From contig RGYX01000035.1 in assembly GCA_010031845.1 (NCBI GenBank), positions 1 through 8,303 of the forward strand: 8,303 bases of DNA. The letters run 5' to 3'. How positions within the stretch are numbered: position 1 is the stretch's first letter; the number at the start of each line of letters is the position of its first letter. Positions 1-5,559 of this stretch are shown in pieces. The position numbers and the translations under genes were made by a program. The notes under the pieces were generated by a model. The model searched no databases and was not told where the DNA came from. It saw only the letters and a program-made list of their open reading frames with translations. The DNA is from Verrucomicrobiota bacterium (GTDB taxonomy: Bacteria; Verrucomicrobiota; Verrucomicrobiia; Methylacidiphilales; Verrucolacustridaceae).

Positions 1-611
1 AAATTCACCGTCTGTCGAAGGTCATCGAGGAATATCTCTATCCTGCGGTGGAAGATTTCCGGATCGATATTGTCATTGATCAGGGTCCGGCCGCCCGTTC
101 CGTCCGTCTCAACCTCCCCCGCTTCACCCTCATCGGCGCCACCACCCGGGCCGGGTTGCTCAGCGCCCCGCTTCGCTCCCGTTTCGGGGTGAGCCATCGG
201 CTCGACTACTACTCAGCCGAGGACCTCACCTCCATCGTTCGCCGCTCCGCCGGCTTGTTGGAAGTGAAACTTGAGGAATCCGCTGCTCCGGAAATCGCCC
301 GGCGTAGCGTGGCCACCGCCTCCTCGGCCGTCACCGCTTTGGAGATGCTGGAGATTGATAAAAACGGACTGGATGAAATGGATAAACGCCTCCTGCAGGC
401 CCTGACCGGGAAGTTCAAGGGCGGGCCGGCCGGTCTGCACTCACTGGCCGCCGCCGTCGGGGAAGAACCCGGCACTCTGGAAGAGGTACACGAGCCTTAT
501 CTGATTCTTGAAGGCTACCTGCAACGCACGCAGCAGGGACGGGTGGCCCTCCCCCGGGCTTACGAAGTGCTGGGCCTAAAGGTCCCCGCCTCGCAACCTT
601 CCTTGCTCTGA
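1..611 (+). CDS. ruvB: Holliday junction branch migration ATPase RuvB, 3' part, with an internal in-frame deletion
   Basis: RuvB is the hexameric AAA+ motor that drives Holliday junction branch migration with RuvA in the cytoplasm. The visible part starts inside Walker B: IHRL is preceded by the last two bases of a codon compatible with Glu of the DEIHRL motif. It then shows [11 protein letters not shown], sensor 1 (LIGATTRAG), the arginine-finger region (PLRSRFG, about 168-188) and the C-terminal winged-helix region ([10 protein letters not shown], then [16 protein letters not shown], then [13 protein letters not shown]). About 202 residues are present. Between EIARRS and ALEMLEID only nine residues occur, where the family has about 33, including the sensor-2 stretch GTPRIANRLLRRVRD. 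About 24 residues (72 bases) therefore seem missing near 306-330, without loss of frame. If real, ATP sensing would be impaired. The next gene begins 8 bases after the stop. Identity is firm; whether the gap is biological is not. Confidence 0.95.
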   Translation, partial: IHRLSKVIEEYLYPAVEDFRIDIVIDQGPAARSVRLNLPRFTLIGATTRAGLLSAPLRSRFGVSHRLDYYSAEDLTSIVRRSAGLLEVKLEESAAPEIARRSVATASSAVTALEMLEIDKNGLDEMDKRLLQALTGKFKGGPAGLHSLAAAVGEEPGTLEEVHEPYLILEGYLQRTQQGRVALPRAYEVLGLKVPASQPSLL

Positions 612-619
612 TTCTTCGC

Positions 620-2473
620 ATGACCCGGATTCACGGATGGGCCGCCCTGCTTGGGCTGGCGCTTCTCGTTCCTGCTCTGGCCGGGGACGAAGATGAAATC
701 AAACTCTGGCCCCCGCGCGAGGGAGGAAAAAAAGCCGTCATGGCCGCGAGTCAGGCTCTCTGGTGGAACAAGGACAATCCCGAGGCTCGCATCCTCAAGG
801 CCCGCGCCCTCGATTTTTCCGGACGCTATGCCGAGGCCGAGCAGGCCGCCCTCTCGGCCCTGGAAATCGCTCCGCAGGATCCGTCGGTTCAGCGGATTCT
901 CGGACGCAGCCTGCTGCATCAAAACAAAATCGCCGCCGCCAAAACCGCCCTCGAGCGGGCCGGCGAGTTGGGGGACCATCTTCTCGGCTCGTTGGGAAGT
1001 ATGCTGCGTCCCGACCGGATGTCGACCGCGCCCCCTCCCCCTCATATCTCCCGGGCCTTGGTTCAGATTCTCGACGAGCAAAACCACGTCATCGGGTCGG
1101 GTTGCTGGATCACGGCCGACGGCGTGGTGCTCACCGCCGCCCACGTGGTGGCCGGAAAACGAAGCCTCTCGGTTCGCAATGCCTTGGGCAAATCCTTCGC
1201 CATAAAAAAAGTCTGCCCAGGGGATTTTTCCGCGGACGCCATCCTGCTCCAGGGCAACGCCGAGGAGCAGATGTTCCTCCGTTTTGCCGAAGCGGACCCC
1301 AAGGAAGGCGACCCCCTCACCGTCATCGGTTTTCCCCTGGCCATCGACCTTCCTCTTACCTCCCGCGGCGTGGTGCGCGCTCTGTCCACGGGCAACGACC
1401 ATCCCATGCTCACCTCTGCTCCGATGGTTCCGGGCCAATCCGGTTCTCCCGTCCTCAACGCCCAAGGCCGAATCGTCGGCATCGCCTCCCGTGGATCGAT
1501 GGCCGTGCGCGGAGTCGGGGCCCCGGCACGTTCCGAGGCGACGCCTCTCTCCGCCTTGCTTCACCTGCAGGATCTCTCTCTGCAATCGCCCGGTTTTGTC
1601 GATGTTAGATCCCTGCCGGATTGGACCGATAAAAACCCGTCTTTTGACCCCGCCGTCGCCGCCGCCGAGCAAACCGTCCTCAACCAGGATTATGGCCAAG
1701 CGGAAAAGGCAATCTCGGCCGCCATCGACCGTCATCCGAACGACTCCGGTCTTTATCTCCGTCGGGCCATGGTCCGGGTCGCCTGGGGCCATCCCTCCGA
1801 TGCCGAAGCCGATGGTCGCCTGGCCGCCGCCTATGGTCCCGCAAGTGCCGAGCCGCGCCGTTTCCTCTGCGCCTTGCTGCTCAGCATGGGACGAAAAGAG
1901 GAGGCGGTCGCTTTTCTGGAGGAAGCCTATCGGTTGGAACCGGATGACACCGGCACCGCCGAGGGCCTAAGTGAACTTCTCCAATCGATGGGCCAATACG
2001 AGCGATCCCGTCGCCCCGCGGAGGAGGCCACCCGCCTGAATCCTGATTCCGCCCGGGCCTGGTCGCTGTTGGCGGCCTCCCGTCTGGCCACCGGTCGCTT
2101 GGAGGAGGCAAAAGAGGCCGCGGGGATGGCCACCACCAAGGGCCCGGACGATCCCCGCAGCTGGATCCAGCTGGCGGCCTGCTCCAATGCCTCGAGGGAT
2201 TTTGCCACGGCCGCCATGGCTGCGGAAAAAGCCACCCGGCTGGCCCCGGGTGATTCCCGAGCCTGGCTCAACTTGGCCACCGCCAACACCGGTAACAACC
2301 AGTTCGCAGATGCCATTCGCTTTGCGGAAAAAGCCTCCATGCTGGACCCCAACAACCGCGCAACTTGGAATCTTCTTGCCGCCCTCTACGCCGAACTTCA
2401 CCGCCCGGAGGACGCCGAAAAAGCCCTCGCCCGGGCAAAATCTCTCGAGGCCCAAACCCCACCGGGACGTTGA
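620..2473 (+). CDS. Exported TPR / trypsin-like serine protease / TPR protein
   Basis: This 617-residue protein has an N-terminal signal peptide (hydrophobic residues 7-21, likely cut after ALA at 21), so it probably acts in the periplasm or outside. Residues about 35-115 form two TPR-like helix pairs. A trypsin/DegP-type protease domain follows at about 140-325, with all three catalytic residues visible: His175 in TAAHVV, Asp206 in SADAILL, and Ser274 in GQSGSPV. Residues about 345-610 form roughly eight 34-residue TPR units, recognisable by endings such as RLEPDD, RLNPDS, RLAPGD and LDPNN. No PDZ domain is seen, unlike DegP/HtrA. By family, it would cleave peptide bonds, with the TPRs holding a partner or substrate; the substrate is unknown. 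The start is chosen because the signal peptide begins there. No Shine-Dalgarno site is visible, and the start lies 8 bases after ruvB, so coupled translation is possible. Confidence 0.88.
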   Translation: MTRIHGWAALLGLALLVPALAGDEDEIKLWPPREGGKKAVMAASQALWWNKDNPEARILKARALDFSGRYAEAEQAALSALEIAPQDPSVQRILGRSLLHQNKIAAAKTALERAGELGDHLLGSLGSMLRPDRMSTAPPPPHISRALVQILDEQNHVIGSGCWITADGVVLTAAHVVAGKRSLSVRNALGKSFAIKKVCPGDFSADAILLQGNAEEQMFLRFAEADPKEGDPLTVIGFPLAIDLPLTSRGVVRALSTGNDHPMLTSAPMVPGQSGSPVLNAQGRIVGIASRGSMAVRGVGAPARSEATPLSALLHLQDLSLQSPGFVDVRSLPDWTDKNPSFDPAVAAAEQTVLNQDYGQAEKAISAAIDRHPNDSGLYLRRAMVRVAWGHPSDAEADGRLAAAYGPASAEPRRFLCALLLSMGRKEEAVAFLEEAYRLEPDDTGTAEGLSELLQSMGQYERSRRPAEEATRLNPDSARAWSLLAASRLATGRLEEAKEAAGMATTKGPDDPRSWIQLAACSNASRDFATAAMAAEKATRLAPGDSRAWLNLATANTGNNQFADAIRFAEKASMLDPNNRATWNLLAALYAELHRPEDAEKALARAKSLEAQTPPGR

Positions 2474-2485
2474 CCCGAGATAGCC

Positions 2486-2491
2486 GGAGGG
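2486..2491 (+). promoter_or_regulatory. Possible ribosome binding site for the cysteine-repeat protein
   Basis: GGAGGG lies 12 bases before the ATG at 2504. The spacing is longer than usual, so it may be weak. It is one of few recognisable Shine-Dalgarno-like sites in the window. Confidence 0.45.
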
Positions 2492-2503
2492 TAGGTTACC
2501 CGC

Positions 2504-2791
2504 ATGAAATTCCTCCGTCTCGTAGCCATCACCCTCCTCCTTCAACTCGGCCTCTCCACCCACGGACAGGCGGAATCCTGCTCCAAACCCTGCAGCCAAT
2601 GCTGCCCCACCAACGCCCCGTGTTGCCCCACGCCGAACTGCAACAAAATCTGCTCCGAATGCTGCAAAACCGAGGACGCCTGCTGTTCGGAAAAAAAATC
2701 CAAATGCTCCTCGGGCAACTCCATCCCACTGGAACGAGGCGGCAAAAAGATGTCCCCCTACGGGGATAAGGGTTGTCCCCGCCGCTATTAA
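2504..2791 (+). CDS. Small exported cysteine-rich protein with two 20-residue cysteine repeats
   Basis: I do not recognise a named family. The 95-residue product has a clear signal peptide (MKFLRL, then a hydrophobic stretch to residue 17, probable cut after GQA at 23). The mature part is only about 72 residues and holds 14 cysteines: 26, 30, 33, 34, 40, 41, 46, 50, 53, 54, 60, 61, 68 and 91. Six cysteines repeat exactly 20 residues apart (26/46, 30/50, 33/53, 34/54, 40/60, 41/61), giving the unit C-x-K-x-C-S-x-C-C-x5-C-C. The tail is basic and polar. Such cysteine density suits either metal binding, as in metallothionein-like proteins, or a disulfide-locked fold; export favours either metal capture or disulfides. 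The neighbouring TRASH-like protein makes metal handling attractive, but this is inference. It begins 30 bases after the protease gene, so co-transcription is likely. Confidence 0.8.
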   Translation: MKFLRLVAITLLLQLGLSTHGQAESCSKPCSQCCPTNAPCCPTPNCNKICSECCKTEDACCSEKKSKCSSGNSIPLERGGKKMSPYGDKGCPRRY

Positions 2792-2859
2792 GGAACCCCG
2801 CATCTCTCCCTCTTGGGGGAGTGGCTTGCGTGTTGCCGGAACTGCACCAAGCTTGGGGT

Positions 2860-3183
2860 ATGAAACCCATCCTTTCCGTTCTCTTGGCCCTTGCAGCCAC
2901 CTTTGCCCTGCCTCTGCAGGCCGCGGATGTGCCTCAAACCCCCAAAGCCCAGATCGCTAAAACCCCGGAGGAAAAAACCCAAGCAGCGGAACAGGCCAAA
3001 ACGTATCCCCTCACCACTTGCCTGGTCTCCGGAGACAAACTCGGCGGCATGGGAGAGACCATCGACTGTCTCTACGAAGGGAAGTTGGTCCGCTTCTGCT
3101 GCAAGGGTTGCATCAAATCGTTCAACAAGAATCCCGACAAATACCTGAAGGAGCTCGAGTCCGCCAAAAAGCCCTCGGCCTAA
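2860..3183 (+). CDS. Exported TRASH/YHS-like cysteine motif protein, putative metal binding
   Basis: The 107-residue product starts with a signal peptide (MKPILSVLLALAATFALPLQA, cut near residue 21), followed by a lysine/glutamate/proline-rich linker to about residue 47. The C-terminal domain reads YPLTTCLVSGDKLGGMG, then a gap, then FCCKGCIKSF and PDKYLKEL. The cysteines fit a TRASH/YHS-type pattern: Cys54, then Cys80, Cys81 and Cys84. This domain class is associated with metal sensing or binding, and exported versions of this size are common in Planctomycetes and Verrucomicrobia; the precise role is unknown. The reading frame is open back to 2773, but the ATG at 2860 is preferred because the signal peptide begins there and the longer form would overlap the upstream gene. 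No good Shine-Dalgarno is visible (GGGG at 2855-2858 is too close). It is probably the last gene of its unit, since a terminator follows. Confidence 0.85.
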   Translation: MKPILSVLLALAATFALPLQAADVPQTPKAQIAKTPEEKTQAAEQAKTYPLTTCLVSGDKLGGMGETIDCLYEGKLVRFCCKGCIKSFNKNPDKYLKELESAKKPSA

Positions 3184-3205
3184 CGACTCGATTGCGTGTG
3201 TCATA

Positions 3206-3221
3206 AAGGCCTCTTGGCCTT
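3206..3221 (+). repeat. Perfect 6-bp inverted repeat, possible hairpin
   Basis: AAGGCC (3206-3211) and GGCCTT (3216-3221) are separated by TCTT. It lies 22 bases after the TRASH-like gene and directly before a second hairpin. It may strengthen transcript ending or protect the 3' end. No U-tract follows it on this strand. Confidence 0.5.
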
Positions 3222-3248
3222 GACCGCCGCTCAGGGGCGGATTATTTT
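3220..3248 (+). promoter_or_regulatory. Candidate sigma70-type promoter overlapping the terminator
   Basis: TTGACC (3220-3225) matches the -35 consensus at five of six bases. After a 17-base spacer, TATTTT (3243-3248) matches the -10 consensus at four of six. Transcription would begin near 3255. It would supply the transcript that the terminator at 3398-3431 appears to end. A match this short can arise by chance in AT-rich terminator sequence. Confidence 0.25.
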
Positions 3249-3251
3249 ATT
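3224..3251 (+). terminator. Intrinsic-terminator-like hairpin after the cysteine protein genes
   Basis: CCGCC (3224-3228) pairs with GGCGG (3236-3240) over a 7-base loop and is followed by the AT-rich run ATTATTTTATT. It is positioned to end the transcript carrying the protease and the two cysteine protein genes. The short stem and interrupted T-run make it moderate in strength. Confidence 0.55.
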
Positions 3252-3322
3252 CCCAGCATTCCGAGAATCTCCTTCGCAAGAGGGGGGTCCGCCAACCGGG
3301 GCTGGAGAAACCCACGGTGGCT

Positions 3323-3347
3323 GGAAAAAGACCCGAGGTCTTTTTCC
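3323..3347. repeat. Perfect 11-bp inverted repeat with A/T tracts, possible bidirectional terminator
   Basis: GGAAAAAGACC (3323-3333) pairs perfectly with GGTCTTTTTCC (3337-3347) around the 3-base loop CGA. A GACC/GGTC core flanked by five A and five T gives a T-run after the core on both strands, the layout of a short bidirectional terminator. The GC core is only 4 bp, so it may instead be a structural stem of an RNA. Confidence 0.5.
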
Positions 3348-3397
3348 GATGTGCGAGGCAGGCAGAACCTGACTCGAACAAAGTTCTCCGCAGGCTG

Positions 3398-3431
3398 ACC
3401 GCCCGCACAGGAATGTGTTGGCGGTTTTTTT
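3398..3431 (+). terminator. Strong intrinsic terminator without an obvious gene in front
   Basis: ACCGCC (3398-3403) pairs with GGCGGT (3420-3425). Inside, after a small mismatch, CACA (3406-3409) pairs with TGTG (3414-3417) closed by a GGAA tetraloop of the GNRA type. Seven T follow (3425-3431). This is the best terminator in the window, yet the nearest upstream gene ends 215 bases earlier and has its own terminator. It probably ends a small RNA or works as an attenuator for the gene at 3471. Confidence 0.7.
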
Positions 3432-3444
3432 ATGCCCGCATCGG

Positions 3445-3469
3445 GATGCGTCAAAAAAGGAGACGCATC
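3445..3469 (+). promoter_or_regulatory. Hairpin holding the ribosome binding site of the small gene
   Basis: GATGCGTC (3445-3452) and GACGCATC (3462-3469) form a perfect 8-bp inverted repeat around the 9-base loop AAAAAAGGA. The Shine-Dalgarno AAGGAG (3457-3462) lies in the loop and the first stem base, and the ATG at 3471 follows the stem by one base. GATGCG (3445-3450) can instead pair with CGCATC just upstream (3437-3442), which would free the site. This suggests translational control or a protein binding site such as autoregulation; the function is inferred. Confidence 0.6.
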
Positions 3470-3470
3470 A

Positions 3471-3713
3471 ATGAGCAACGCAACCCTCGAGGCCCCCTTG
3501 GCCTTCCTCAGCATCAAGGTTGATTCGACCAACCCGGACCACCACCTCTGGAACAACCACGGAACATGGTGGGTGCACTACACCATCCACCAACCCGACT
3601 ACACCAAGCGACGGGTCCGGGTCTCGCTGGAAACCCGGAACCGGCACGAGGCCCGTCAAAGAAGGGACACCCTCTTCGCCCACCTCGAGGCGGAAGGGGT
3701 GAGAACCGCTTGA
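3471..3713 (+). CDS. Small stand-alone protein resembling the arm-type DNA-binding region of tyrosine recombinases
   Basis: The 80-residue product contains LWNNHGTWWVHYTIHQPDYT at residues 26-45, followed by KRRVRVSLETRNRHEARQRR and DTLFAHLEAEG. The order of an aromatic beta-strand segment, basic strands ending in SLxT, then a basic helix is like the N-terminal arm-binding domain of phage integrases. No core-binding or catalytic region follows: the frame stops at 3713 and an ABC importer starts 70 bases later. It is either a domain remnant or a free-standing DNA-binding protein, perhaps a regulator or excisionase-like factor. The frame is open back to 3432, but the ATG at 3471 is chosen because AAGGAG sits 8 bases ahead of it, the best ribosome binding site in the window. 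It stands as its own unit behind a strong terminator. The protein is likely real; the function is uncertain. Confidence 0.7.
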   Translation: MSNATLEAPLAFLSIKVDSTNPDHHLWNNHGTWWVHYTIHQPDYTKRRVRVSLETRNRHEARQRRDTLFAHLEAEGVRTA

Positions 3714-3744
3714 AAGGTCCGCTGCCAAAATCCGGCGGAAAATG

Positions 3745-3765
3745 GTTTGGGTTCAACCCCCAAAC
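3745..3765 (+). repeat. Perfect 7-bp inverted repeat upstream of the binding protein gene
   Basis: GTTTGGG (3745-3751) and CCCAAAC (3759-3765) surround the 7-base loop TTCAACC, 18 bases before the ATG at 3784. There is no clean T-run after it. It may be an operator, an mRNA structure in the importer leader, or a weak terminator of the small gene. Confidence 0.45.
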
Positions 3766-3783
3766 TCTTAAACTCCTCGCTTC

Positions 3784-5559
3784 ATGCCGCGGTCATTCCC
3801 CTCCCTCCTTTTTATGTCTTTTTTCGCCGGGATGGTTGTCTCCTGTGCCCCGAAAAATTCGACCGCCCGGCAGAATCCCCCGCTCCCCGAGGGCATCGAC
3901 ACCGCCCGGGTGGAACCGGGACATCGCGGGGGGGTCTTCATCGATTCCACCCCGGGGGAACCCTCCACCTTCAACCCGCTGGTCTCGGAGGACGCAACCT
4001 CCGGCGGATTCATCAGCCTCTTCCTGGATTCCCTCGTCCGCAACAACGCCGTCACCCAGGAAGTGGAACCCGGCCTTGCCCTCCGCTGGGATATCGCCCC
4101 TGACCACAAAACCTTCACCTTTCATCTGCGTCCGGGAGTGCGCTGGTCGGACGGACACCCCTTCTCCGCCGATGATGTTGTCTTCACGTTTCAGGCGATC
4201 TACGACCCCCGCTTCCCCAACCGCTCCGCCTTCGATCTCTCCGTGGATGGAAAGAAATTCCAAGTGGAGAAAATTGACGACCTCACCGTCCGTCTGACCA
4301 GCCCGGAAATCTTCGCCCCGTTTCTCGAGTATGTCGGCGGGGTGGGCATCCTGCCCAAACACGAACTCGAACCCGCTTTCCGCGACGGCACCCTGCTCAA
4401 GGCCTGGAACGTCAGCGTGGCCCAAAAAGAACCCCGCCGCCTGGTCGGTACCGGGGCCTTTCGCCTTCGCTCCTACCAGCCGGCCGAACGCATCGTCTTT
4501 GAAGCCAACCCCCACTACTGGCGGGCCGATGCCAAGGGAGTCCGCCTGCCCTATGTCGATTTTCTCGTCACCAAACTCGTCAAGGATGCCAATGCCAGCA
4601 CCCTCGCCTTTGCCACCGGCCAGACGGATGCCGAGGGACTATCCCCAGACAATGTGGCCTGGATCGACCGCTACTCCTCTCGCTACGGCTTCACCGTCCA
4701 TAACCGCGGACCGTCCCCCAACACCGGGTTTGTCTGGTTCAATCAAAACCCGGGCAAAGATGCCTCCGGCAAACCGTTCGTGGCTCCCCATAAATTGGTT
4801 TGGTTCACCGACCGGCGTTTTCGTCAGGCCGTCTCCCACGGCATCGACCGCGAAGGTCTCGTGCGGGGCGTCCTCTTCGGACGCGGCCAACCCCTCTGGG
4901 GACCGGAAACCCCCGCCAACAAAAAATGGTATAACCCCAACGTGACCCGCTACCCCTACGATCCCGCCCGCGCCCGCGCCTTGCTCAAGGAGGCCGGCTT
5001 CCAATGGGGATCCGACCAAAAACTCCGTGACCGTGCGGGCAACCTCGTGGAGTTCACCCTCAACACCAACCAGGAAAATCAGTTGCGGGGGAACATGGCC
5101 ACCGCCTTCAAGGAAAACATGCGCGATCTGGGCATCACCGTGAACCTCTCCTTCCTCGATTTTGGAACCTTTGTCGGAAAAATTCAGGACTCCTACGATT
5201 ACGAGGCCGGCATGCTTGGCCTCACGGGCGGCGGCGACCCGGCCGGCGGTATCTCCGTGTTTTCCTCCAAAGGCCGGCTCCACCAGTGGTATCCCAATCA
5301 AAAAACCCCAGCCACTCCCTGGGAGGCCCGCATCGACGAACTGATGTCCCTCCAGCTGCGCACGCTCGACTATTCGACCCGACGGAAATATTTCGACGAG
5401 GTGCAGAAGATCATGAGCGATGAAACCCCTTATATTTATCTCGTCACCGCCAATGCCTATGTCGGTCTAAAGGATCGCTGGAAAAATATCAAAATTCCCC
5501 CTTTGGGTTCCCTCGTCTGGAATCTGGACGAACTCTGGACGCCCATGCTCACCCCATGA
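3784..5559 (+). CDS. Oligopeptide-type ABC transporter substrate-binding lipoprotein (SBP_bac_5 family)
   Basis: This 591-residue protein captures the solute outside the inner membrane and delivers it to the permeases encoded next. The N-terminus is a lipoprotein signal peptide with lipobox VVSC, Cys21 being the lipidated residue. Family hallmarks follow: EPSTFNPLVSED near residue 58; LALRWDIAPDHKTFTFHLRP and GVRWSDGHPFSADDVVFTF at about 98-136; VGTGAFRLRSY then NPHYWR near 220-245; and FTDRRFRQAVSHGIDRE near 340-357. Length is within the usual 500-600 range, and the protein looks complete. Family members bind di- and oligopeptides, but some bind nickel, sugars or opines, so the ligand cannot be named. 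The ATG at 3784 is chosen for the signal peptide; no Shine-Dalgarno is seen. The stop overlaps the next start in an ATGA, so translation is coupled. Confidence 0.93.
   Translation: MPRSFPSLLFMSFFAGMVVSCAPKNSTARQNPPLPEGIDTARVEPGHRGGVFIDSTPGEPSTFNPLVSEDATSGGFISLFLDSLVRNNAVTQEVEPGLALRWDIAPDHKTFTFHLRPGVRWSDGHPFSADDVVFTFQAIYDPRFPNRSAFDLSVDGKKFQVEKIDDLTVRLTSPEIFAPFLEYVGGVGILPKHELEPAFRDGTLLKAWNVSVAQKEPRRLVGTGAFRLRSYQPAERIVFEANPHYWRADAKGVRLPYVDFLVTKLVKDANASTLAFATGQTDAEGLSPDNVAWIDRYSSRYGFTVHNRGPSPNTGFVWFNQNPGKDASGKPFVAPHKLVWFTDRRFRQAVSHGIDREGLVRGVLFGRGQPLWGPETPANKKWYNPNVTRYPYDPARARALLKEAGFQWGSDQKLRDRAGNLVEFTLNTNQENQLRGNMATAFKENMRDLGITVNLSFLDFGTFVGKIQDSYDYEAGMLGLTGGGDPAGGISVFSSKGRLHQWYPNQKTPATPWEARIDELMSLQLRTLDYSTRRKYFDEVQKIMSDETPYIYLVTANAYVGLKDRWKNIKIPPLGSLVWNLDELWTPMLTP

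Larger units (their letters stand above)
3255..3431 (+). ncRNA. Candidate small RNA or structured leader
   Basis: This stretch has no convincing gene on either strand but ends in a strong intrinsic terminator and follows a possible promoter. It could yield an RNA of about 175 bases. Its central element is a perfect 11-bp hairpin (3323-3347). Nested around that are GAGAA (3263-3267) with TTCTC (3384-3388), and TTCG (3273-3276) with CGAA (3375-3378), which would make a loose rod. I did not find signature sequences of tmRNA, RNase P RNA or signal recognition particle RNA. The alternative is a regulated 5' leader of the small gene at 3471, with the terminator as attenuator. Start and existence are inferred. 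Confidence 0.3.

Noticed and set aside
560..1792. Long minus-strand open frame of 410 codons opposite the protease gene
   Set aside because: It mirrors the codon pattern of the real plus-strand gene, is rich in Gly and Arg, and has no recognisable domain or start context.
1967..2803. Minus-strand open frame of 278 codons across the TPR region and the cysteine gene
   Set aside because: Low-complexity Gly/Ala/Arg product that spans two well-supported plus-strand genes. It is a shadow of high GC.
2805..2828. CTCCC/GGGAG hairpin between the two cysteine genes as a terminator
   Set aside because: Short stem with no T-run after it.
2773..2859. Longer start for the TRASH-like protein
   Set aside because: The extension overlaps the preceding gene and would bury the signal peptide that begins at 2860.
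3340..3390. tRNA-like TTCGAGTC on the minus strand near the integrase-like gene, a possible attachment site
   Set aside because: The T-arm would contain a mismatch and two wobbles, and no acceptor, anticodon or D-arm could be fitted.
3242..3556. Minus-strand open frame of 104 codons ending LAKEILGMLGIK
   Set aside because: The C-terminal end looks protein-like, but it overlaps two terminator-like hairpins and the start of the well-supported gene at 3471, and no family was recognised. A small remnant cannot be excluded.
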